Below are positions 33,401 through 44,061 of a stretch of 64,000 bases of DNA, piece by piece. Every line of letters starts with the position of its first letter. Position 1 is the stretch's first letter. The stretch is from Alopecurus myosuroides (lineage: Eukaryota; Streptophyta; Magnoliopsida; Poales; Poaceae). The position numbers and the translations under genes are program-made. The stretch spans positions 238,748,187-238,812,186 of the forward strand of contig CM054058.1 of assembly GCA_028641055.1 (NCBI GenBank), written 5' to 3'. The notes beneath the pieces were generated by a model that ran no database searches, was not told the origin of the DNA, and saw only the letters and a list, made by a program, of their open reading frames with translations.

Positions 33401-34700
33401 TGTACGCACTGTTCCCGAATGGACAGAACCGTTTTTGGCCTACCTATCGCGAGGCGAGTTACCACAGCAGGAGGTATTAGCAAGGCAAATTTTGAGGCGA
33501 GCAAAGGGATATTCTATCATCAACGGGGAACTATATAAGAGAAGCGCAGCAGGGGTCTTTTTGCGCTGCGTAGCGCCAGAAGAAGGCCGACAGATTCTCA
33601 AGGAAATACATGAAGGCGACTGTGGACATCACACATCCACAAGATCTCTCGTGGCTAAAGCTTATCGACACGGATTTTTCTGGCTCACGGCCCTAGCAGA
33701 TGCGGAGCGATTGGTAGCAAGGTGTGACGGATGTCAAAGGTACGCTCGCCAAACCCATGTGCCGGCTATGGAGTTAGGGACCATCCCGTTAACTTGGCCG
33801 TTCGCTGTCTGGGGTATGGACATGGTTGGCCCCTTTCATATGTCACCATGCAAGAAGACACATCTTTTGGTGGCTATTGATAAGTTTACCAAGTGGGTTG
33901 AGGTTATGCCAGTTACTAATTGCGAATCAGCCACAGCAGTCAAGTTCCTGAAGAGGATTATCTATCGGTTCGGGTATCCCCACAGCATAATTACCGACAA
34001 TGGAACCAACATGTCCCTTGGTGAGATGGAGAAGTTCTGTGGCAACAATGGAATCCGACTTGACGTCGCGTCAGTGGCTCATCCGCAGGCCAACGGACAA
34101 GTGGAGAGGGCAAACCAAGAATTGCTACGTGGGTTAAAACCAAGACTACGAGTCCCCTGTATCAGGGCAGCTGGCGCATGGGTCGAAGAGCTCCCTTCTG
34201 TGGTTTGGGGCATCAATACTACGCCTAATAGATCTACTCAGATGACACCCTTCTTCATGGTCTATGGCGCGGAGGCAGTACTACCGAGTGATATTATTCA
34301 TGATTCACCACGAGTATCAGCATACGTTGAAGTGGAGAATGAAAAGACCCGGCAAGATGCCGTGGATATGTTAGAAGAGCAAAGGGAACAAGCCCTGGAA
34401 AGATCAGCCATATATCAGCAGGATCTATGAAGGTATCATAGCCGGCACGTGAAAACCCGGGTCTTCCAGGAAGGAGACCAGGTTTTGCGCCTGGTACAGT
34501 CAAACGAAGGAAAGCATAAGTTATCACCACCTTGGGAAGGACCGTTTATCATAAGCCGGAATTTGCACAATGGGTCATACTACTTGATAGATGCAAGAGA
34601 AGAGTCGACCACAGTTAATGACACTGCTCACACCACTTCATCTATGCAAGAAAGAGACAGACCGTGGAACGTGGCTCAGCTACGTCCATATTATACTTAG
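30345..34700 (+). pseudogene. pol: Gag-less protease-RT-RNase H-integrase polyprotein of element C
   Basis: The frame starts at ATG 30345 inside the LTR, crosses the primer binding site, and after a short gag N-terminus enters the protease (Asp in DGGSS, about residue 185). RT has YVDD (about 572). The first RNase H lacks its Asp. The second, archaeal-type one starts at HFDGSK (about 859). Integrase has its HHCC region from about 1094 and DDE near 1158, 1217 and 1253. The capsid and zinc finger present in B are missing, about 2.4 kb less, yet the frame is unbroken. One TGA (34428-34430) replaces a likely CGA Arg codon; the integrase tail continues in frame to 34700. The product could act only if Gag is supplied in trans. 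Confidence 0.85.
30445..30461 (+). other. Primer binding site of element C
   Basis: TGGCGCCCACCGTGGGG, two bases after the LTR, identical to that of B. Confidence 0.8.
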
Positions 34701-35760
34701 CAAAAATTGTATTGGCATTGAATGATGTAATAGGCAGCAGGTTTTCAGACGTACTCTTTTCCTATCCAGGGTACCTTTGGGGACTGGACGGGTTTTTAAT
34801 GAGGCGGCTTGCTGACCTAGATTTTTCATATCAAGTAAAGAGGTGATTATCAAGAAAAGAGATGGTTATTATCAGGTTATGTATTCTCAATGTGATGCGT
34901 ATATCTAGGTCTTGGGGGCTGGTCGCTTGAATAGCACAGTTACAAACTCAAAGACCCGGCCATGATGCCTATGAGTTATAAGGGCCGATTACTTGCAAAC
35001 GAGTACGGCTACAATCTTATAACCGGACAAAGAAGTCCAAATTCCTTGGCTATTCTTACTTAAGCTTGATGTGACTCGCATTAAAGTGGCATGATTTGTT
35101 CGCTTACGATTACAGTCAGTCATGAAACCCGACGGGGCTTGAGTGGCTACGTTTTCGTATGGATGTAACAACATGGTATCCACGCGAAAGCCGGCTTACA
35201 GTACAAGATAGTCAAAAGGGTCATCTAAACCACAAGTTATGCAGAGTACAAGGCTAAAACAGCTGGAAACTCAACGATTATTAAGCATAACTTCAAATCC
35301 TATGTGAAACAACTCAGGGATCTTTGTGAATTTAGCAGTAGGCAGGTCGTTCCCCTTTCAAGATCAAGTGTCCTAGACTTGGAGATTCGGGTCCGGGTTA
35401 CTTGAAATCTTGAAAAGAGGAAAACTTGCTTGTTTGTACAATTCCAAAAACCCAAATATCCGAGTCTTGGGGACTTGGGGACTTAGAAGCAAATCCGCTT
35501 GTCAATACCCATGAGACCCGGAAATCGAGTTTTCACAAAAGGAACAGTAAAGAAAGCCGGATATCGAGAACAGATGAGCTCAATAATGGATAAACTTAAA
35601 AAGGCCGGAAGAGGCATAGAGTATATCAAGACCTTAGCGTGCATTACAAAAATCTCGGCGAAAAGATATCAAAGGTGCACAGGCGCACCATCCAAAATAT
35701 AATCGTTTAAACAGCATGTTGACCGACTGGTGCATAAGAAGAGGCATTAGAGATCAGATA
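34701..35760 (+). other. Spacer between pol and antisense gene of C
   Basis: No gene is seen. Polypurine-tract-like motifs (GGGGACT) lie at about 34778 and twice near 35468-35482. It is the convergent 3' region of both transcription units. Confidence 0.5.
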
Positions 35761-38700
35761 TCACTCGGCGTTCATCTTGGCCTTGCCCTTGCCATCATTG
35801 GTGGTAGCAGCAGCACCCGGATCAGCGGTACCAGCCCGTGCAGGAGGTGGGACGACTGGTGTCGAGGTAGCGGGGGCAGAGCCGGCTTCAGCTTGTTTCT
35901 TTGCAGCTTCCGCCCTCAACGCAGCAGCTTCCTCCTTCCACCGAGCCAGCATATCATACGGCTCGGGAAGATCCGACTTAATTGCTACACCAGTAGCATC
36001 ATACGCTGGAACAAGGATATTAACGTCCAGTTCATCAGCGATCACGCTGGCCGGGTAACGGACCTCCTTCTGGACGGCCTGAAAATCCTTCACTGAGAAC
36101 TTGGACCCATCAAGCTTGAACTCTGGGAAGCCGCCCATGAGCTTCGCTAGTTCGAGCTTGGGGAAATAAGCCTTGGCGAGTGCAAGCCCCCGGGTCATTC
36201 CAACCCGGCAAGACGAGCGTTTCCAGTGCCAAATCCACTCAGGAATAGTGGAGAAGGCATCCAGCATCCTCTTCAGATCAACATGCCCTCTACCCGGCCA
36301 CCGTAACTCCTCCAGGATCCATTTGGTTCCGGCACATAGCTGCCGGAGAACACTCTTCATGGTTTTCAGCTTGGCGATGTCATCCTCTTCCGGCATGGTT
36401 TCATCCGGGCCTGAAGGAAGGGAAACGTAAGTCGGGAAAACCGTCGTCATCTATCAAAAGGGTAAACCCGGAGGAGGAAACGTACCAAGTAAAGCACGAT
36501 ATGTGTCTGATATTTGGACGGAAAGGCTTGTTAGATCATCTTCGGCTTTGTGAGCCCTTTTCCTATATTTCCTCATTATCAGCCTATTCCTCCTGGCCTC
36601 AGCTTCGGCTGCTTCACGCAAAGCTACCTCCTTTTCGATAAGCTTGGTGGCGTCTGCCAGTTTCTCCTCAGATTGAGTCGCGAAAGACTGCATGTATGCA
36701 AACAAGGATCAGTCGGGTAGAGGAGCAAGTTATCAGGCGCTTGTATAATAAAGTCCCAAGCGAATTATGAATCAATTCACTCGGAACTTGGGGACTGGAC
36801 AAGGGCACGAGCAACATTAATCGGATTTACCTCGTGCTTGGCTATTAAGGCCCCCAAGATGTTTTCTTCATTAGCCCTTAAAGTGCGCAGGGTTTCCAGC
36901 ATCTGGGCAAACGTCAGTTCTTCGGATCGAGTACTGGAAGGACCGGCAGCTTGGTCACCCGGCGGGGGGGCTCTCCCCGCCCTTGGAGTCGAGACCCGGA
37001 CAGTTTGAGTACCCGGGTTGGGAGAACCCATCCTTGTATCTAGAACCTCGATCTCCTCGTCTACTGGTTCCGATGAGGAAGGAGATCCGGCGGCTCGGGG
37101 AGGTGGATTGTTCGGAGGGCCTTGTTCTTGGTTATTCGCCGTATCACCACCAGTCGCGGCGTCGGCGTTATCAGTCGGCTTCTCCACCCGGCGGTCATCT
37201 GTTTCTATGTTTTCCGGGTCACTGACGGTGACTTTAGTGCTGAAAGAAAGATGAGAAAAGGCAGTTATTAGTTATGACGGTGGCTTGAGTGGAAATTGGT
37301 CAAACGTAAAAGGAAATCATGTAACAAAAACTTACCCAGCGTTCACGATGTAATCCGGCGGGAGCTCGCCGCTGGAAGCAGATGAGGTTGTCACAGGGAC
37401 CACTAGCGGAACCCGGAATTGCCCGGCACGAGGGTGGTTAGGAGAAGGTTGGCGTTGAGGAGAGTCGGAAGGACGAGGCGGAGGAGCGCTGGCACGAGGG
37501 ACCGAGGGGGTAGAGATACCCGGGTTAAGGGGATCTTCACCCGGGGAGCTTCGAGTTACTCTACGCTTGGCTGGGAAAGAATCCTTCAAGCACGATGAAT
37601 TTGATAATTGATGGTTAAGTCGTCGCATGGCGTCAAAGGAGTAGGGTTCAGAGGATAATGAGGAAAAAGGAACCTTGGACACTGCTCCCCTGGTTTTCCT
37701 CTTGGCTCCGACTGTTGCCTCTTGGTCAGACTCGGTTGCCTCCGGATCATCCTCGTTGGTCTCACCTTCGTCCTCCAGCCCTGTGAACCGGGTGCGTGTT
37801 CGTTGGAAAAAAGGTAAACGGGAGGAAAATAATACAAGTAAAGATATACATATTCTATGCAAATACCTTCACTCTCATCAGCCGGCTCGTCCTCTTCTTC
37901 CGGGTCTCTGGAAGGGGGGAAGGGTTCAACTCTCCAGAAAGGATCATCAGCCTAAGACAAAAGAATGAGATCAAGGGTTAGAAGCTGTATCAAGTCAAAA
38001 TGTGGAAATAAGTTATGAATGTCGAGTATTACCGCTGGAGCCGGGTTTTCCCGAGTAAACGGGGGTAACCCGGTGATGCCCTTTATCACCTCCAGTTTCT
38101 CTGTTAAGAAGCCCTTGATGGTCTTGTTAGTATCGCCGGTTGCAAAGTTCTTGGTGGAGTAGCGGAGTGCATCTGTGGTGTGCCCCGAATACTCGCACAT
38201 CAATTTGGTGCGGATGGAGTTGGGTTGGATTCGAAAATCAACCCATGTTTTCACTAAATTTAGCCCGAGGAGGCCTTGGGCTGAGAGGATGGCTATCTTG
38301 GCTAACGAGGGAAGGATTGCCTCCCTATCCGAGTCTGGTGCAAAGGCGTTGAAAGACTCGGAAGGCTCAAGGAGATTTTCCGAGTAACCCGGCAGTTTCT
38401 TTTCGCCGTCTGGGGAGGTATCGTGGCAATAAAAGAAAGACAGTTGCCAATGTTTGACGTGGGAGTTTAAATTGAGGGTTGGCATCGGTGAGTTCTTGCG
38501 GCGTTGGATGGATACCCCGCCGCAAGTAAGAAGTGCTCCGTCGCCGCTTTCGCGGCACGGCTTACACTGGAATAGTTCGATGAAGAGAGTCAAACTTGGC
38601 GGTATGCACAAGTACGACTCAGATAGAACGATGAAGTGGGTAATATTCAACATAGAGTTAGGCCCTATGTCGAATACCCGGAGGCCATAATGGCTTAAGA

Positions 38701-38962
38701 CCTCCCGGAAGAAAGGGTGACCCGGAGGACGGAATCCCCGGGTCACATGCTCTATGAAGCAGATTACCTCGTTAGCAGCAGGTGTGGGCCGGGTCTCGTT
38801 GCCCGGCGCCCTCCAGTGAATGTCCTTCTGAGAAGGGAGAATTCCTAATTCGGCTAGCTCGTCCAATTTGGCCTTCGTAGCTGTGGAACGCCCCCAGTTA
38901 GCGGATATGGTTTGGGTAGCCCTCGCCTGAGCCGGTTGTTTTCCTTGTCGTTTGGGAGCCAT
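35761..38962 (-). CDS. Spliced antisense gene of element C (six exons, 906 residues)
   Basis: Coding exons from ATG 38962 are 38962-38033, 37951-37867, 37780-37336, 37239-36831, 36687-36486 and 36410-35761. All introns are GT-AG and phases are kept, giving 906 codons plus stop. Exon 1 resembles the 'putative gypsy type transposon' family (motifs HVTRGFRPP, GPNS, WQLSFFYC) and is related to exon 1 of the antisense gene of B. Exon 2 is acidic, exon 3 has basic KRKTR and KRRVTR clusters, exon 5 is a coiled coil, and exon 6 ends in an Ala/Pro-rich tail with KGKAKM. A 5'-UTR intron is likely, with donor at 39488 and acceptor just before 38971. The function is not known. Confidence 0.82.
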
Positions 38963-40133
38963 GGGGTCAACCTGCAAAGCACAAGAAAAAGAGGCATATG
39001 AAATAAGATCCGGGAGTGTTGGATTACCCGAGTATAAGGTATCAAGAAAGTATGAAGCCAAAAATTATCCGGGTATCACGCTATGAGGTGGGGATTACAA
39101 GGTATCCGGGTTTTAAGTACAATCATGGAAATTATTGGTCACTTACGTATGGAAAAGCATTTGGGGAAGACGGATGGTTGCCCATATGTTTACTGCAAGT
39201 AAAATAGCTGGAAAAGGAAGGTTTTCCGGGTGTTAACGCAATGAGCGGAAAATCAAGGAGGAATGGATCTAGATGGGAAAGTTTGCGAGCGGTTTTTCAG
39301 GAGATTTGGTGATTAGTAATGATAGGAGGATGAGTTGTAACTATCCTGCAGGTGGTTAGAGGAGTTGGCGAGCAACAAATCGGTCTAATTTGACGAAATC
39401 GGAAAAATGATTCACGGGTTGACCTAGATCCGATCTTGGATGAATTGAAAAATTATGGGGCTAAATTAAACGAGTGTGAGAGGCTTACTGGAAAGATTGG
39501 AGTCCGGCGCAACAGCGGCGAGCGGTGTGGATCGAATGCCCCTTCGCGATTCCTGGTGAGAGGAGCAAAGGCGCGACGGTGACACTTGACGGCGGAGCGA
39601 GATGGCTCGAGAGCGGGCGCGGCCGGCGGTGATCTTGCTTCGATGACAAGCACGAACTTCTTGCGGTGGTGCCGCGAGGGTGTAAGGAGCAAGGGAGGAA
39701 AGGGGAAGTTGAGGCGCAGTGATGAGTTTAGGGTTACCCTCTATGTGCTATTTATAAAGCAAGGGTGAGTCTATCTCAACGGCCCGAAGCCGGAAATCGT
39801 GGGGTGACGGTTATCCCCGAGGATTTTGCGAGATATGCGCCAAATATCGAGCAAGGCATTGGGATAAAAGAAAGAAGGGGATCAACCCCGTGATATCGGG
39901 ATCGATTATCGAGTATGGGATCTTGACATTTTTATCAAGGTTTGGACCTGGAAAATTAAACCAAAGAGTTTGGGGAAAGGCCGGGTTACTATATGGCCAC
40001 CATGGAGTTAGGTCTAACCACTTATCAAAGCATCTTAACCCGGCCTCCACGTGCCTATGTGTTTGATATCTTTGCAGGGAATAGCGAGCGCTTCAAGGAG
40101 GATCCATGAAGCCCAGGCTATTCTGGGGACTAC
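38963..40133. other. Antisense 5' region and end of the interior of C
   Basis: Holds the predicted untranslated first exon (about 39720-39489) and UTR intron of the antisense gene, its TATA box, and the polypurine tract at 40121-40133. No other gene is seen. Confidence 0.55.
39749..39756 (-). promoter_or_regulatory. TATA box for the antisense gene of C
   Basis: TATAAATA on the minus strand, the same octamer as in front of the antisense gene of B, upstream of the predicted untranslated exon. Confidence 0.6.
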
Positions 40134-40613
40134 TGATGGAGGGATGATAACCCGGTAGGCCAAACTCCAAGGAATAACCCGGCCCAAAGGACGCTGCGTA
40201 GGATCCGGCTAAGGATGAGGGAACCTGTGGAAGGCCCGAACTTGTAGGCCCAGCAACCCGGATTGTGGGTTATTGTAGAGGAAAGTTAGGGTTTGTGCGC
40301 CGTGTCCGGGTAGGATCCAGGACGCGCCTTGGAGAATAAGCCAGGGGGTACGGGTGCTTTATAAACCGACCCCCAGGTCTAGTTTAGGCAGAGATCTAAG
40401 GACCCTAGCAATATCGCTTGATATCGAGCATCCAGTGTAATCCCAGAGTTGAGTTATTGTATCAAGATCGGAGACTCGGCGACTTTGATTGCCGGCTACC
40501 AGATCGAATTGCACCATGTTTTCCTCTGAGCTAAACCCTCTCCCAAACGCCTGTGTCGTCTTGCCCCAAGATCAGTTACCCCCGGTAACATCTGCCGTGA
40601 TTATCCCACGACA
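40134..40613 (+). repeat. 3' LTR of element C
   Basis: 480 bp, five transitions from the 5' LTR, followed by the GGTTC duplication. Confidence 0.92.
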
Positions 40614-41150
40614 GGTTCAGTAATATGCGATACCAGGGGCCGCATCATGTTATCCCTAGGCAACCAATTGTGCTCCCAAATTTGAGTCGATTGGCCATCT
40701 CTAATCCGATGAACAATCCCTTGTGCAAATACATCTCTACCATCAATTATAGTCGTTCAAACTTGAGACGGGTGAGAGCCAAGCATGGCTTCGAATATAG
40801 AATTATCTTGAAAATACACTGCCTTCAATAGCCTAGCACTCAAACAACTAGGTTGATGAATCATTCTCCATGACTGTCTGGCCAACGACGCAAGGTTAAA
40901 TAATTCCAGATCACAAAAAACCCAATCCTCCCATGTACTTCAGACTAGTCACGACTTCCCTTGATACCCAATGCGGTTTTCTTGCCCCCTTCTTGCTCCC
41001 CACCAAAATTGACGTATATTTGAGTTTACGTGTTCACACAACCGTTGGGGTAATTGAAAACAACCGTTTGAGGATATAAGGATGGGTTGAGCAACAAAGT
41101 TGATCAGAACGTCATTACCTTCGACTGAAAGGATCTCGAGCGATCCCTTT
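40614..41150 (-). pseudogene. LINE, C-terminal fragment of the RT protein
   Basis: On the minus strand the sequence reads as the part of plant L1-type LINE proteins after the RT. A stretch near 41150-40940 contains VEGNDVLI and IRQFWWG, and 40900-40620 contains ELFNLALLARQSWRMIHQP and WEHNWLPRD. It has a stop in place of a Trp near 40765 and frameshifts. It continues the LINE at 52868-54215, split off by element E, and is itself cut by C. The last few LINE bases lie at 29956-29962. Confidence 0.8.
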
Positions 41151-42301
41151 TGAACGGACAACGATGTCGCCTAGAGGGGGGGGTGAATAGGCGATTAAAA
41201 CTTTTCCGGTTAAGGCTTGCTAAATGCGGAAATAAACTAGGTGTTTAAATTAACAAGCATACAACCTAAATAATCTATGGTCAACTAGAGGCACTAACAA
41301 CTTATGCTAAGCAAGACAAGTAACAAGGTGATAGCAAGATATATAACTTCAAGCTCGAAGGCTATCACAATGTAAATTGCATAAGTAAAAAGCTCGGCTA
41401 TAGAAATAACCGAGGCACACGGAGACGATGATATATTCCCGAGTTCCTCCCACAAAGGGGAGTACGTCTCGTTGGAGGGGTGTGAGCTCGCCACGAAGGC
41501 CTACTCAACGCCACAAAGGCCTCACCCTATTCTCCGATGAACCTCGCCACAAAGGTCTAGTTCACCTTCCACTATTGGCAACCTTCAAACCCGAGGCACG
41601 CATCCACAACTCAATTGGAGGCTCTCGGTGTCACCACAATCTCGGGGCACACATCCACAACTCAATTGGAGGCTCCCAAGAACACCACAAGTCGTCTAGG
41701 GTCCAAGACCCAAGAGTAACAAGCTCACAAACTTTCAACTTCCACGAATCCTCGTGGAGAGAACAAACCGATGCAACCGATGCAAATGGCAAGAGCACAA
41801 GTGCTCAAATCCTTCACTCTCAAATTCCAACAAAGCAACAAATGCTTAGGGGGGAATAAGAGAGGAAGAACAATAGAGGAGAAACACCAAGAACTCCAAG
41901 ATCAAGATCTACTAAGTTTCCCTCACTAAGAAGGAAGATGGATTGGTGGAAATGTAGATCTAGATCTCCTCTCTCTTTTCCCTCAAAGATATACAAGAAT
42001 CATGGGAGGAATTGAGAGAGGGGCAAGCTTTCCAAGGTCAACAATGGTGGGGGAGAGGGAGAAAAACGTGCTTGGAAGACTTGGGGACCAATGGGGAAGA
42101 AAGCCCCCTTAAATAGGTCCCCACAAAAACTAGCCGTTTTGTGTGCAGTCTGAGCAGAATATTTCGAAATATCCGGTTCAAAACTGAACAGGAATATCCG
42201 GTCCGAAGTGAATAATCCGGTTCAAATAATCCGGTTCACTCCAGAAAGTTTAGACTCCGGTCCTTAGCCGTTTTCGAGCAAGTGGAGTGACAGATGCCAA
42301 C

Positions 42302-42337
42302 CGGATATTCCGGTTCAAACTTGAACCGGAATATCCG
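42302..42337. repeat. Perfect 17-bp palindrome in the LTR of E
   Basis: Arms 42302-42318 and 42321-42337, separated by two bases, are perfect inverted copies of CGGATATTCCGGTTCAA. The preceding 130 bp repeat ATATCCGGTTC-type words. The other LTR has a shortened version at about 51111. Confidence 0.85.
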
Positions 42338-43418
42338 CCCCCCCCCCCCCCGCAAAACTAACAAAAACAACAACACGAAAACTGCAATAACTTTTTCATC
42401 CGGACTCCGTTTTTGATGATCTTGGGCTCGTTGAAATCACCACAACGAGCACTATAATAATATGCATAGAAACATCATTGTCAAGCAATGAAAGATAAAA
42501 CCAAATGGGGAAAGGTTTTGACCTCTCAAAAAGGAACAACCGGTAAAACCTCCTATATGAAAACGCACGTAACTTTTGCGAATGAACTCCGAACGGGGTA
42601 AATCCAATTGCATTGGAAAAATAATATCAAGGAGTATACAAATAGAAGTATGGAGAAGTTAACACACATGGAAGGTGTGGGAACATTCTCAAGGAAGAGC
42701 GGAATATTTTCACCACCGAAAACGCAACAAGTTTTTCTTACGAAATCCGTTTTCGAGAAACCAAGGCTTGTCATGAAGATCACGACAAGCACTAAAACCC
42801 AAAGGAGACAAAAGCCAAATAAGAACCAAGAAAGATGATATGCAAAGTATGCAAAGGTATGAGCTCTCCATAACGATTCGATCGAGTTACTCACTTGAGA
42901 GCCCCTCTTGATAGTACGACTATCTATCCTATAACCCGGTCTCCCAAAGACACGAGACCGGTAAAATAGAAAACCTATCAAGATTATACCTTTGCCTTGA
43001 GCATTCCACTTGAGATAGATGATGACGATCTTTACTCTCTCAAGTTGGATCTTCTTTCTTGATTGCGCTTGCTAGCACAAACTCCGCTTGATGAAGACTT
43101 GCAAGTTGCTCCCCCATACACCATTATGGGAGAGACTAGCTCCCCCATACACCATTATGGGAGAGACCCTTCGGCAAATCTTCACAAGGCCACAATCTCC
43201 AAAAGGGTGGAAAGCATCAAGCATAGGATATCTTCTAGATGCTTCACTTGAGCTTCCACGTCAAGCTAGATGACAAACACCGCTTGACGACGACATAGAC
43301 CATGGGCTATAAGAAATCTTCTTTTTGGTTCATGCCCAAGGAAAGATACCTAACCACACATAGAGATGCGACACACACATATCATGGGTTAGTTCACAAA
43401 GCTATATTGACAATTTCT

Positions 43419-43974
43419 TACCATACCATGAGATACACAATCCCACTTGGTACAACTTGTAGCTTCGTGTGTTGATCGCTTGCTTGATCAACCTTGTATC
43501 TTTGCTTCTCACTTCTAAAGATGATGTCTTGAAGATGATAATGAAAGATCACCTAATCCTTTTCTTCAAGACATACTAGCAATAAGCTCAACTCAAACCA
43601 TGACCATTCTTCATATAAATCCATGAAAATAACAATGGCCATCAAGGAAGCTAATAAAGTTCAACACATCAACTCCATTATTTCCTATGGACAAGATACC
43701 ATACCATGAGATACACAATCCCACTTGGTACAACTTGTAGCTTCGTGTGTTGATCGCTTGCTTGATCAACCTTGTATCTTTTCTTCTCACTTCTAAAGAT
43801 GATGTCTTGAAGATGATAATGAAAGATCACCTAATCCTTTTCTTCAAGACATACTAGCAATAAGCTCAACTCAAACCATGACCATTCTTCATATAAATCC
43901 ATGAAAATAACAATGGCCATCAAGGAAGCTAATAGAGTTCAACACATGAACTCCATTATTTCCTATGGACAAGA
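43419..43974. repeat. 278-bp tandem duplication in the LTR of E
   Basis: Two adjacent copies, starting at 43419 and 43697, differ at a few positions. The other LTR has the same duplication (52225 and 52503), so it existed before insertion. Confidence 0.9.
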
Positions 43975-44061
43975 TCTACAAAGATAACTCAATGCAAACA
44001 TTAGTCCATAAGGATTGTCATTAATTACCAAAACCACATATGGGGGAACCATGCACTTTCA

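Larger units (their letters stand above)
29963..40613 (+). mobile_element. Ty3/gypsy Tat-lineage element C, gag-deleted, with antisense gene
   Basis: A 10.65-kb element with two 480-bp LTRs (five differences, all transitions, by eye), the target duplication GGTTC (29958-29962 and 40614-40618), a primer binding site identical to that of B, and the polypurine tract TTCTGGGGACTAC. It keeps protease, RT, two RNase H regions and integrase, and a six-exon antisense gene, but most of gag is absent. It sits in an old LINE. Confidence 0.92.
41151..44061 (-). repeat. 3' LTR of element E
   Basis: Starts TGAACGGACAACG and ends ATGCACTTTCA on the + strand. It lacks about 88 bp present in the other LTR between two copies of a GGTTCACTCCAG motif near 42240. 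It contains a 278-bp tandem duplication (43419-43974) and a C-run near 42339. Confidence 0.9.
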
